Assembly: GCF_032477075.1 (NCBI RefSeq)
Contig: NZ_JAWDXO010000002.1
Coordinates: 163,955-227,954, forward strand
Reading direction: 5' to 3'
Length of the DNA stretch: 64,000 nucleotides
Origin: Fusobacterium sp.
GTDB lineage: Bacteria; Fusobacteriota; Fusobacteriia; Fusobacteriales; Fusobacteriaceae
Position numbers and translations under genes: made by a program. Shown piece by piece: positions 1-8,464 of this stretch. Each line of letters opens with the position of its first letter. Position 1 is the first letter of the stretch. The notes below the pieces were generated by a model. That model did no database searches, was not told the origin of the DNA, and saw only the letters and a list, made by a program, of their open reading frames with translations.

Positions 1-118
1 CTTTAGCTATTTTCATTTCATTAGTTATATCTTCTACTGAAGTATGTGAATATCCTTTTTTTAGAATGAGTTTTGTAGCAGCTTCCATTATCTGCTCTTT
101 TTTTCCTATGACTGGCAT
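1..118 (-). CDS. TetR/AcrR family regulator, N-terminal fragment
   Basis: The first 39 codons of a gene that runs off the left edge. The start ATG is at 118, with AAGGAG a few bases upstream. The peptide begins MPVIGKKEQIMEAATKLI and continues with KKGYSHTSVEDITNEM, the usual helix 1-helix 2 opening of a TetR-type DNA-binding domain. Ligand and target cannot be told because the C-terminal domain lies outside the window. The two palindromes just upstream, one covering its own -35, suggest that it represses itself. Confidence 0.8.
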   Translation of the reverse strand, partial: MPVIGKKEQIMEAATKLILKKGYSHTSVEDITNEMKIAK

Positions 119-141
119 ACCCTACTCCTTATAATTTTTTT

Positions 142-191
142 TGACCAATAGGTCATGGTAAATTTTACACCTTATTGACTATTAAGTCAAT
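142..191 (-). promoter_or_regulatory. Promoter of the tetR-like gene with two operator palindromes
   Basis: On the minus strand a -35 TTGACT (185-190) and a -10 TAAAAT (162-167) are separated by 17 bases. The -35 lies inside a perfect palindrome, ATTGACT-ATTA-AGTCAAT (174-191). A second palindrome, TGACC-AATA-GGTCA (142-155), sits just downstream of the -10. Both share the TGAC-N-GTCA form. Two related palindromes flanking the -10 fit autorepression by the adjacent TetR-family protein, which is inference. Confidence 0.7.
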
Positions 192-218
192 CTTTTTTTA
201 TTATTTCAAAAAATAAAA

Positions 219-298
219 AAAATTAATGTTGTAAAATTTAGAAAACTAAGAATTCTAGCTAAGTAGAGAAAAATGTTTTCTAAAACAACATTAATTTT
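219..298 (-). terminator. Terminator after the sensor kinase gene
   Basis: A long inverted repeat: arm 219-246 pairs with 275-298 (AAAATTAATGTTGT and TTTAGAAAAC blocks, with a 4-base bulge). On the minus strand it is followed by a T-rich run (TTTTTTTTATTTTTT). It lies just beyond the stop of the kinase gene and separates it from the tetR-like gene. Confidence 0.65.
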
Positions 299-333
299 AA
301 ACTATAAAGCTACTTGAGGGTCAAGAACTTTTT

Positions 334-1721
334 TTAATTAAATTTTATTGTAAATATAACATAATTTTTTTCTTTATCAAAAATAAAGCTATATTCTAGA
401 TTTAAACTTGTTAATATATTTTTTACTATTGAAAGTCCTAATCCTGCTCCACCATATTTTCTATTTCTAGAAGAGTCAAGTTTATAAAATGGTCTAAAAA
501 TATTTTTAAACTTTTCTTCTGGTATAAATGCAGAACTATTTGATATCTTTAAAGTTTTATTTTTAAATTCTATTCCAATCTTCTTTCTATCATCTATATA
601 GGTAATTGCATTAGTAAAAAGATTATTTAAAATTATAGATATACGATATTTATCAGTAAAAATTTTACTTTCATCTATATTTATTTTCAGTTCTATATTT
701 TTTTTCATAAAATCAAGATTATATTTGTTCAGTTTATCTTCTAGTAATTCTTTCAATTGAAATTCTTCATAACTTTCATCTGAAAAACTAAATTCATACT
801 TTAAGTATGTATTTAAATTTTTAATAAGTTTATCAAGAAATATCCCTTCGTTATATATAATAGAATACACATTACTTTTTTCTTCTGCTGATACAATATC
901 ATCTTGAAGTGCTTCTATATATCCATTAATTATGGCAATAGGTGTTTTTAATTCATGTCCTATTGAACGCATAAAATCTTTTTCAAAATTTATTAATTTC
1001 TCTTTTTCTTTTAATTCTATTTTCATTTGTGAATTTAAATTATTTAACTCATCTATATTATTTTTTAGTTTCTCAGACATCCCTTTTAAATTATTTCCGA
1101 GAGTTTCTAACTCATTATTATATTTAAAATCTATATTTGATGAGAAGTCCAATTTTGATATTTTAGACGATATTTTTTCTAAAGTTACAATTGGGTCAGA
1201 AAAATATTTTGAGAAAATATATGCTAAAACAAAAAGTATTGGTACTATAAAAGCTGACAAATCTAAATAAAATGATGACATCATTTTAGTTACAACATTT
1301 GGAACTATAGTTGGTGATATGATTACCAAAAATTCTGTATCTGATATTTTCTTTATAAGCAAAAAATAATTAAGAAAATCTGTCATACTTGTTAATCTTA
1401 TTGTATAATCTCCAGTATGTAGTTTTTCCAAATTGGCCTTGATCTCTGTTTTATTAAAATAATTAAAAAGTTCACTTTTTTTTCAGATTTCTGAAAATTT
1501 ATATATGCAATTTTTATATCTTTATTTTCTTTGCTGTCTATTATTTTATCTAAAGGAATATCCTTAATTGAAATATCTTCAGATACTTTTATTAATTGTT
1601 CTTTGGTATTTTGAACAATATATTTATCCATATACAAAAAATTAAAATAATATATCACTATCAGTGGAAGATAAGAGATCACAATAAAAGCAAAAAATAT
1701 TTTATAAAAAATTTTTTTCAT
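334..1721 (-). pseudogene. Sensor histidine kinase, frameshifted
   Basis: Two overlapping frames together make one OmpR-partner kinase of about 462 residues. The N-terminal part (start ATG 1721, MKKIFYKIFFAF) has a membrane segment and extracytoplasmic region. The C-terminal part has a second membrane segment, a HAMP-like linker, the H-box GHELKTPIAIING, an N-box (NNLFTNAITY) and the G-box GAGLGLSIVKNIL. The frames separate at a run of eight A on the coding strand (1476-1483). One more A would give a continuous reading through SEKKSELFNYFNKTEIKANL. As written, the product stops early and lacks the catalytic core. It could be true loss, slippage-based phase variation or a sequencing error. It follows the response regulator gene by 16 bases, so the pair is one operon. 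Confidence 0.85.
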
Positions 1722-1737
1722 TAACTTCCTGTTCCTC

Positions 1738-2400
1738 CTAATTTTTTATCTCAAATTTATATCCTATCCCTCTTACAGTTTTTATACATTCATCTCCCAA
1801 TTTTTTTCTTAAGTTCTTTATATGTGTATCTATTGTTCTGTCACTTCCTGAAAAATCATATCCCCATACTTCTGTAAGCATTTTATCCCTACTGAGAGCA
1901 ATCTTATGATTTTTTATAAGATATATTAAAAGCTCATATTCTTTAGGAGCTAAAATAACTTCTTCTCCTTCTACAGTTACTGTATGAGATGTGTCATTGA
2001 TAGTTATTTTTCCTAATTCAATAATGTGGTCTGTATTGTTACTTGTATTTTTTATAAGAGTTTTTATTCTTGCTAAAAGTATTTTATTATTAAAAGGCTT
2101 AGTTATATATTCATCTGTTCCTATTTCAAAACCAAATAATTCATCTTCATCATCATCTCTTGCTGATAATATCATAACAGGGACTGAACTATATTTTTTT
2201 ATCTCTCTTAAAACACTCCATCCATCTTTTTTAGGCAACATTATATCAAGTATTACTAAATCGAATGGCTTTTCATAAAAAAGTTTTATTGCCACTTCTC
2301 CATCTTCAGCTTCTGTCACATCATAACCTTCCTTTAGAAGATATAATTTCAAAATATTTCTTATTTCCATTTCATCTTCTACTATTAAAATTTTTTTCAT
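1738..2400 (-). CDS. OmpR/PhoB-family response regulator
   Basis: A 220-residue regulator. I place the start at the ATG at 2400 (MKKILIVEDE) because GGAGGA lies 10 bases upstream; a longer frame exists but has no ribosome site. The receiver domain (about 1-115) shows the acidic pocket EDE, the phospho-acceptor Asp near 52 in LVILDIMLPKKDG and the Lys in EYITKPF. The C-terminal winged helix (about 125-220) includes LTEVWGYDF, RTIDTHIKNLRKKL and RGIGYKF, typical of OmpR/PhoB. It presumably receives phosphate from the kinase downstream, which is frameshifted here, so the pathway may be uncoupled. Target genes are unknown; the tandem porins lie just upstream. Confidence 0.93.
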   Translation of the reverse strand: MKKILIVEDEMEIRNILKLYLLKEGYDVTEAEDGEVAIKLFYEKPFDLVILDIMLPKKDGWSVLREIKKYSSVPVMILSARDDDEDELFGFEIGTDEYITKPFNNKILLARIKTLIKNTSNNTDHIIELGKITINDTSHTVTVEGEEVILAPKEYELLIYLIKNHKIALSRDKMLTEVWGYDFSGSDRTIDTHIKNLRKKLGDECIKTVRGIGYKFEIKN

Positions 2401-2449
2401 ATATTTATTGTCCTCCCATTTGTTAATTCTCATTTTTTTAATATATAAG

Positions 2450-2487
2450 AAAAAAGAGTTAACCAAAATAAAAGCTTTGGCTAACTC
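2450..2487 (-). terminator. Terminator after the first porin gene
   Basis: Minus-strand hairpin with 12-bp arms (2476-2487 with 2456-2467, GAGTTAGCCAAA / TTTGGTTAACTC, one G-T pair), then TTTTTTC. It lies 60 bases after the porin stop and 50 bases before the response regulator start. Confidence 0.8.
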
Positions 2488-2546
2488 CCCTTTATAATGT
2501 TGGTTAGTTAAGAATGTCCTAAGTTGTAAAGTAATAACCTAACTTA

Positions 2547-3614
2547 CTAGAATGAAGCTCTAAATCCTGCAAATACAGTTGGTTGCCATCTCCAGTCTTT
2601 AGCATTGCTTTTAGCAGTGATTTCCCAGTTTCTATATTCTGCTCCAGCTGCTGCATATACTTTAAAGCTTGGAGTTGCTTGATAATTTACTTGAATATAT
2701 GGTAATGCATATAGTTCATAATCTTGTTTTTGATCTAAAGCACCATATTTTTTATATTGTGACCAGCTGTAATCATCATATCCACCTTCGAAGTTGAAAT
2801 CAATTGTTACATCTCCATTAGTGTATAGATTAGTTGTATTATAGATATAAGCCTCTACATCAATTGTAAAGTTTTTATCTTTTATTTTGTCTCCTCTATT
2901 GAATACTTGATCTCTTCCATAGAAATGTTGAGTATTATACATATTGAACTCAAAAGAGAATCCCCATGGTAATTCAAAGTAAGTATATAAATCTGCACCT
3001 ATTTGATTATCATAGTTATCATTATTTCCTGATCCCCATACATATTTGTATTTAGGAGCAACAACGAAATTAGTAGTTTTTACAAAATCATTGTTGAATA
3101 AATACTCAGCAAAATTAAATCTTGCTTGGTATTCTGCTTCTTGATTTCCTGTAGTATCTTCTCTGTCTCTGTAGTGAATTCTTGATGTAAAGTTTACATT
3201 AGAATCTCCTAAATTTCCATGATTATAGAAATATCTCAATCTAGTATCAGTTCCATCTTTTCCTAATTTTTCATTAGAAACATTTCCATAGTTTCTGATT
3301 CTGTATTCAAAAGATTGATTTTCAGTCATGTTGATTTTTCCCATTAACTGAGTTCTTCCATATTTTGTAGCTCCTGCCCAATCATTCTCAGCAGCTGTTT
3401 TGTTTTCAGTTTCTCCATACCATCTGTATTGTAAATCTACATATCCATTTGGTCTGAATCCTACTGGTACTCTGTCTCTGTAGACAATAACTTCTTTTTC
3501 AACGATTTGTACTGGTGCTTCTGTTACTACAACTGGAGCAGGTACAACTTCTTTAGCTTGTGCCATTGCTGCAACTGTTAAGAATGCACCAACTAATAAT
3601 AAAGATTTTTTCAT
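2547..3614 (-). CDS. FomA-like major outer-membrane porin (copy 1)
   Basis: A 355-residue outer-membrane protein. A Sec signal peptide (MKKSLLLVGAFLTVAAMAQA) is followed by a Pro/Val/Glu-rich segment ending in VEKEVIVYRDR. The rest has alternating aromatic and polar residues, as in a beta barrel, and ends in GFRASF with the terminal Phe needed for barrel assembly. This arrangement is typical of fusobacterial major porins, which pass small solutes through the outer membrane. The ribosome site is AGGGGGT. A paralogue of similar length lies 271 bases upstream in the same direction, so the two form a tandem pair. I give no symbol because several fomA paralogues occur per genome. Confidence 0.88.
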   Translation of the reverse strand: MKKSLLLVGAFLTVAAMAQAKEVVPAPVVVTEAPVQIVEKEVIVYRDRVPVGFRPNGYVDLQYRWYGETENKTAAENDWAGATKYGRTQLMGKINMTENQSFEYRIRNYGNVSNEKLGKDGTDTRLRYFYNHGNLGDSNVNFTSRIHYRDREDTTGNQEAEYQARFNFAEYLFNNDFVKTTNFVVAPKYKYVWGSGNNDNYDNQIGADLYTYFELPWGFSFEFNMYNTQHFYGRDQVFNRGDKIKDKNFTIDVEAYIYNTTNLYTNGDVTIDFNFEGGYDDYSWSQYKKYGALDQKQDYELYALPYIQVNYQATPSFKVYAAAGAEYRNWEITAKSNAKDWRWQPTVFAGFRASF

Positions 3615-3679
3615 AAAAAATACCCCCTATTTTCTATATTTTAAATTATATATATCGAAATATATAATAATTTACATTA

Positions 3680-3725
3680 AAGATGACAATTTACCTAATC
3701 TGGGAAACTGGTAAATCATCATCTT
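3680..3725 (-). terminator. Probable terminator between the porin genes
   Basis: A 16-bp stem with two mismatches (AAGATGACAATTTACC 3680-3695 with 3710-3725) and a 14-base loop, followed on the minus strand by TTTAATGTAAATTATT. It lies about 160 bases after the stop of the second porin copy. The T-run is imperfect, so some read-through is likely. Confidence 0.55.
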
Positions 3726-3885
3726 ATTCTTGGGAAGAGCAATAATATATAAAAGATTAGCAACTTTTATAATATTTCTCTTATATAAAGAATATAATAT
3801 AGAAAAGTGAAGAAAATATGTTTTATTAGTGTTTGTTAAAAATATTTTAATAAACATTTTATCTAAATATATATGTCTTTAATAT

Positions 3886-4986
3886 TTAAAAAGTAGTCTT
3901 AAATCCTATAACAGCTGTTGGTTGCCATCTCCAGTCTTTAGCACTTTTCTGATTTATATTTGCCCAGTTTCTATATTCAGCCCCTAAAGAAGCGTATACA
4001 TTAAAATTAGAACTAACCTTATAAGTTGTTATAATTTGTGGATAAGCATATAATTCATATGTATTATCATTATAAGTATAATCTATTGGACCTTTAGGAT
4101 CATTGCTTATAGCTGTTCTTAATACTTTTTCTGAATTCCAATTATATGGGTCATATCCTCCTTCAAAATAAAAATCTATATCAATTTTATCATTTGTATA
4201 TAAATTAGCAGTATTATACAAATAAGCTTCCATTGTTAATCCAGTATTATTTTTCACTGTACTATGATCATTAGTGTATTGACGTTGTCCATAGAAATAT
4301 TGATCTCCATATAAATTAAATTCAAGTGAAAATCCAAATGGAAATTGATGCATTGTAAATAAATCTATTCCTAATCTATTTTGATAATCATCACTATTAG
4401 ATGCCCAATAATATTTATATTTAGGAGCTATTGTAAATTCAGTAGTTTTGACAAAATCATTATTAAATAAATAATCTGCAAAATTAAATCTTGCCTGGTA
4501 TTCTAATGATTGTGCATCACTTTCAGCTTCTTTTCTGTATTCTACTCTAGATGTTAAATTTACATTAGAATCTCCTAAATTTCCATGGTTATAGAAATAT
4601 CTCAATCTTGTTTGAGTTCCATCCTCTCCTTTTTGTTTTTCATTAGAAGAAGAATTCCAATCATTATACGATCTGATTCTGTATTCTAAAGCTTGTTTTT
4701 CAGTCATATTGATTCTTCCCATTAACTGTGTTCTTCCATAATTGTTATTTACACTGTTATCTTTGTAATTAAGTTCTTCAGCCTCTCCATAATATCTATA
4801 TTGTAAATCAATATATCCATTTGGTTTAAATCCTTGTGGTTCTCTGTCTCTGTAAACAATAACTTCTTTTTCTACAACTTGTACTGGTGCCTCTTCCACA
4901 ACTACTGGTGCAGGAACTATTTCCTTTCCCTGTGCCATTGCTGTAACTATTAAAAATGCACCAACTAATAATAAAGATTTTTTCAT
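3886..4986 (-). CDS. FomA-like major outer-membrane porin (copy 2)
   Basis: A 366-residue paralogue of the neighbouring porin. The signal peptide and the APAPVVV / VEKEVIVYRDRE region are nearly identical to copy 1, and the closing block AKDWRWQPT is shared. The middle of the barrel differs in loop length and sequence, for example the PKGPIDYTYNDNTYELYAYP stretch. It ends in GFKTTF with the terminal Phe. The ribosome site AGGGGGTA is the same as in copy 1. The pattern suggests a gene duplication with divergence of the exposed loops. Transport specificity cannot be read from the sequence. Confidence 0.88.
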   Translation of the reverse strand: MKKSLLLVGAFLIVTAMAQGKEIVPAPVVVEEAPVQVVEKEVIVYRDREPQGFKPNGYIDLQYRYYGEAEELNYKDNSVNNNYGRTQLMGRINMTEKQALEYRIRSYNDWNSSSNEKQKGEDGTQTRLRYFYNHGNLGDSNVNLTSRVEYRKEAESDAQSLEYQARFNFADYLFNNDFVKTTEFTIAPKYKYYWASNSDDYQNRLGIDLFTMHQFPFGFSLEFNLYGDQYFYGQRQYTNDHSTVKNNTGLTMEAYLYNTANLYTNDKIDIDFYFEGGYDPYNWNSEKVLRTAISNDPKGPIDYTYNDNTYELYAYPQIITTYKVSSNFNVYASLGAEYRNWANINQKSAKDWRWQPTAVIGFKTTF

Positions 4987-5496
4987 AAAAATACCCCCTA
5001 GTATTTATTATTGACATAAAAATACAACAATCTGATAAATAATTATATTCTTATGACTTTAATTTAAGAAAAAAATAATTATAAAGTAATTACTAATCCT
5101 TATAATTTTTTATTTTCTACATTAATTAATATAATAAATTTCAATGAAATTTATGTGAAAATACTAAGGAATATCATACAGATCATTTTATTCTCTATTC
5201 CATTTTTTTAAATCATATTATATACGTGTATAAACGCAATAAATCAAAAATATATACCTAATCATTTTTTATTTTTTGCAAAATTTATATATATTTGTTT
5301 TATATTAATGTCACAATTTTGTCATAAACATTTTTAAGATTTATAGAATATAATCTAATAATATATTATAAAAAATATTATTAACATTTCCTTTTTTATT
5401 TTTTAAAACAAAATATTTTTATATTCACTTTTAAGAGAGTAAAAAAAGAAATTCTAAAATTCAAAATATTTATTTTATTAAATATGAATTTAAAAT
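4987..5496 (-). other. AT-rich intergenic region upstream of the porins
   Basis: About 500 bases without a supported gene. It must hold the promoter of porin copy 2, but I see no clean -35/-10 pair. Short palindromes stand out: ATAAATTTC-AAT-GAAATTTAT at 5134-5154 (9-bp arms) and TATAC-GT-GTATA at 5221-5232. Either could be an operator. The rest is nearly pure A/T. Confidence 0.5.
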
Positions 5497-5563
5497 TAAA
5501 ATAAAAACTTCATTTATAAGTAAACAATTTCTTATTTCTTTAACTGTTTACTATAAATGAAGT
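5497..5563 (-). terminator. Terminator after the M20 peptidase gene
   Basis: A 19-bp stem with one bulged base (5507-5526 with 5545-5563, TGTTTACTATAAATGAAGT on the plus strand), followed on the minus strand by TTTTTATTTTAATTTT. It lies about 40 bases after the peptidase stop. Confidence 0.85.
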
Positions 5564-5604
5564 CTATTTATAATTTTATTCATATTTGTTTTTATTAAAT
5601 GTTA

Positions 5605-6780
5605 TCAAATCACCTCTGGCAATGATAATATTGAAGCTACAATGAGTTTTGTTCTTTCACTAAATGAGCTTATTACAGCTCTTTCTCTTATTGTATGGTT
5701 TTCGTAGCCTTGTACTCCCATTGCACAAATAGTTGGTATTCCTAGAGCTACTGTGTAAGCAGCATCAGATCCTCCACCTAAAAAGCATGGATATGGTATC
5801 CCTAAATCCAATTTTTCTGAATTTTCTTTTACTATTTCAAATAGTTTTTTATTTTTTTCAGTTTCATCCATCGAATCAAAAATCAAGATTTCTTTTAATT
5901 CAGATTTTGTTCCTTTTACATAAGATTTTTTCGTTACTCTATCTAAAAACTCTCTTATTTCTTTTATATCTGAAGCTTTTCTATATCTGACATCTATAGT
6001 CAGAATACAATTTTCTGGAATACTTCCTACATTAGTTCCACCATTAATTATTCCAACATTATAGTGAGTATTGTTATAATCATTTTCTTCTTCTATTCTA
6101 AGAATTTTATAAGCTGCTTCTTTAATTGCACTAATACCATTTTCTGGTTCATTTCCTGCATGGGCTCCTTTTCCTTGTATTATAATTTGAAATCTTGCTG
6201 CTCCTTTTCTTCCAACTACTATTCTTCCATCTGTAAAACCTGTTTCACAGTCTATTGCTGTTTTAAACCCTTTTGCTTCCTTTAAAAAAAATTCCTTACC
6301 TTTACCATTAGTAGTTTGATGCCCTACTTCTTCATCTCCTGAAAATGCAAGTTTTATAAATTTATCATATCCAATATGATTCAAAACCCTTGCAACAAAA
6401 GCCCCTATTACAACTCCACCCTTACAATCAAGAACTCCAGGACCATAGACCATATCATTATCTTCATCTATTCTTATAATCTCTTTTCCAAAGCTACCTT
6501 TTTTATGTACAGTATCTAAATGTCCAATTATAACTGTTTCAAGCTCCTTACTTCCATTATCAAAATAAGCAGTTATACTATTTCCTCCACTTTCATAATC
6601 AAATACCTGTGTTTTCATTCCAAAGCTTTTAAGATTTTTTTCTAAAAATTCAACTGCTTCATTTATTCCTTCTCTATCAGAAGATTGACTTTCTATTCTA
6701 CATAAATCAAACCATAATTTTTTCATTACTTTTTCTTCTTTTTCTATGAATTCAAAAGCATTTCTTAACTTATTTTCCAT
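5605..6780 (-). CDS. M20-family metallopeptidase (glutamate carboxypeptidase / ArgE-like)
   Basis: A 391-residue cytoplasmic zinc peptidase with no signal peptide. The M20 metal-site motifs are in order: GHLDT (His87, Asp89), GVLDCKGG (bridging Asp118), GDEEVG (catalytic Glu150, then Glu151), IDCETG and the late GGGSDAAY (His replaced by Asp-containing motif). The lid/dimerization domain lies between, with the usual GKGAHAGNEPENG. Such enzymes remove C-terminal or N-acyl amino acids; the exact substrate is not evident. The start ATG follows AGGGGGG. A GNAT gene lies 77 bases upstream on the same strand and may be cotranscribed. Confidence 0.85.
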   Translation of the reverse strand: MENKLRNAFEFIEKEEKVMKKLWFDLCRIESQSSDREGINEAVEFLEKNLKSFGMKTQVFDYESGGNSITAYFDNGSKELETVIIGHLDTVHKKGSFGKEIIRIDEDNDMVYGPGVLDCKGGVVIGAFVARVLNHIGYDKFIKLAFSGDEEVGHQTTNGKGKEFFLKEAKGFKTAIDCETGFTDGRIVVGRKGAARFQIIIQGKGAHAGNEPENGISAIKEAAYKILRIEEENDYNNTHYNVGIINGGTNVGSIPENCILTIDVRYRKASDIKEIREFLDRVTKKSYVKGTKSELKEILIFDSMDETEKNKKLFEIVKENSEKLDLGIPYPCFLGGGSDAAYTVALGIPTICAMGVQGYENHTIRERAVISSFSERTKLIVASILSLPEVI

Positions 6781-6857
6781 CCTAATTCCCCCCTAATATG
6801 TTTTAAGTAATAATTATTTAATATAATACTCCATTTTTTTAATATGTAAAGGTTTTT

Positions 6858-7376
6858 TTATTTTCTTTCAAAAATATATGAAGGATGATATAATCCTGTT
6901 GGTAAATAATATCTATCTTCTATATAAGTAAATCCTAATTTTTTTATAAGATATGCTGAACCTATATTGTTGGGATTATGACCCACAAAAACAGCAGAAG
7001 CTTTTAAAATATTAAATGCATATTCTATTATTTTAGTGCATCCTTCTAAAGCAATTCCCTTTCCCCATTGCTCTTTTTTTATATGTATTCCCATTTCTAA
7101 AATATTTTTTTCTTTATCATATGGTCTCAAACCACAGCATCCAACAAATATTTCATTTTCCTTTAAATAAAGAGGAAAATATTGAACTCTAAAATTTTTA
7201 TAATTTTCTATTTCTTTTGCTAATCTATTTTTTATTTCTTTTTCAGTCATTTTTCCAGAAGCTGTTATCAATTTAGTTACTTCTGGGTCTCCCCAAAGTT
7301 CATGTGCTTGTTTCATATCATTTTCTTTCCAGACACTAAAAAATAATCTATCTGTTTCTAAAATTTTCTCTCTCAT
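6858..7376 (-). CDS. GNAT N-acetyltransferase, RimJ/RimL-like
   Basis: A 172-residue protein with the GNAT fold of the RimJ/RimL subgroup. It opens with ILETDRLFFSVWKENDM, has the acetyl-CoA pyrophosphate loop region as EQWGKGIALEGCTKIIEYAF, and ends with NIGSAYLIKKLGF, the familiar late strand of this family. Members acetylate N-termini, amino acids or small molecules; the substrate is unknown. Start ATG with GGGGAG upstream. It sits between the hdcA terminator and the M20 peptidase gene. Confidence 0.85.
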   Translation of the reverse strand: MREKILETDRLFFSVWKENDMKQAHELWGDPEVTKLITASGKMTEKEIKNRLAKEIENYKNFRVQYFPLYLKENEIFVGCCGLRPYDKEKNILEMGIHIKKEQWGKGIALEGCTKIIEYAFNILKASAVFVGHNPNNIGSAYLIKKLGFTYIEDRYYLPTGLYHPSYIFERK

Positions 7377-7434
7377 TTTCTCCCCTTAAATAACATTAAT
7401 TTTCTTATTATACAATTTATTTCTATAACTTACA

Positions 7435-7460
7435 ATAAAAAAGAGGAGGTATTCCTCCTC
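7435..7460 (-). terminator. Terminator after hdcA
   Basis: Compact GC-rich hairpin GAGGAGG (7443-7449) / CCTCCTC (7454-7460) with a 4-base loop, followed by TTTTTTATTG on the minus strand. It ends the antiporter-hdcA unit. Confidence 0.9.
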
Positions 7461-7500
7461 AACATAATTGTATTTTTTAATTCTGGATTATTTTATTATA

Positions 7501-8430
7501 CTATTTATCACAACAAGATTTTTTTCTTTTTTCTACAAGTGAATCAAATTTCATATCTTTCAACCAATCTGTTAATGTAATTTTATTCAAGGAATTAAAT
7601 CCATTTGTTGGTACAGCATTTCTTGCAAGAGTTACATATGGAGCGCAAGTCAAAGATGTTCCAATTTCTCCTGGTTTCATTATAGTATAAGCAAATCCTA
7701 CATATGTTCTTTCAAATAATACATCTGAGTCTTGTCCACAACTTACTACTGACCACACAACAGATTTTCTATGTTCTTCTAAGAATTTTTTTAATTCTTC
7801 TGCACTATCATTTTTAGTCCATAATCCAGCATCTTCTATAAACAAATCTGCACAGTTATCTCTATCAGCAGAAAGTGATAAAGCTATAAAACACCATACT
7901 CCATAAGCTTCTCCATCTTTTAATGGTCTATCTTCTTTTGGTCTATACGCAGTAATTCCTTTATTAGCACAAATAGTATGTGCTCCTGGTACAAGTGTAA
8001 ATCTTCTTTCTTTTTCAATTCCAAAAAGTTCAATTCCTGCTTCTAATAATGGTTTTGCATCATAAACTGGTAATTTAGAACCATCAAATTGTGTGGCTTC
8101 TAAAACTGGTTGAATTTTTTTAGCTGCAACATCATCATGAGCTGCTAAATCATGCCCCCATACTTGTCCTGCTATTCCACAAAAAGATGAGGCAGTAAGC
8201 ATATTTATTTGTCCTACATAAGCATCATTTATTTCAGCTCTGTCATAAGATACTATACCATCTAATAAAAAATCATCAGTCTTTTCTACAGTTCCTACAG
8301 ATACTTTTAATACAGAAACATATCCATTTCCTTGAGCCCCTGGAGCTCCATATCCATCACAATAATTTTCATAAGGACTTATTGCAGTCTTATCAATTCT
8401 TGGTGCACGTACATTAGTTTCTTTTTCCAT
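7501..8430 (-). CDS. hdcA: Pyruvoyl-dependent histidine decarboxylase proenzyme
   Basis: A 309-residue proenzyme that converts histidine to histamine and CO2. The family self-cleaves between two serines, and the second becomes the pyruvoyl group. Here the motif TASSFCG puts the pair at Ser81-Ser82, the same numbers as in the Lactobacillus enzyme. Other conserved blocks are KVRAP-like NVRAPRIDKTAISPY, YCDGYGAPGA, VSYDRAEINDAYVGQ, YDAKPLLEAGIELFG and the substrate-site region FERTYVGFAYTIMKPGEIG. From memory it is very close to the Clostridium perfringens protein. It lies 34 bases after an APC antiporter gene, which fits a histidine/histamine exchange module that consumes protons. Start ATG with GGAGG upstream. 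Confidence 0.96.
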   Translation of the reverse strand: MEKETNVRAPRIDKTAISPYENYCDGYGAPGAQGNGYVSVLKVSVGTVEKTDDFLLDGIVSYDRAEINDAYVGQINMLTASSFCGIAGQVWGHDLAAHDDVAAKKIQPVLEATQFDGSKLPVYDAKPLLEAGIELFGIEKERRFTLVPGAHTICANKGITAYRPKEDRPLKDGEAYGVWCFIALSLSADRDNCADLFIEDAGLWTKNDSAEELKKFLEEHRKSVVWSVVSCGQDSDVLFERTYVGFAYTIMKPGEIGTSLTCAPYVTLARNAVPTNGFNSLNKITLTDWLKDMKFDSLVEKRKKSCCDK

Positions 8431-8464
8431 TGTAAAACCTCCAACTCTTGATTTAATCTATGCT

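Noticed and set aside
219..298. Long inverted repeat considered as a MITE or mobile element end.
   Set aside because: It is followed by a T-run directly after a gene stop, which a terminator explains; no flanking duplication is visible.
3672..3857. 61-codon minus-strand frame between the porins.
   Set aside because: No ribosome site, low-complexity content and overlap with the intergenic hairpin.
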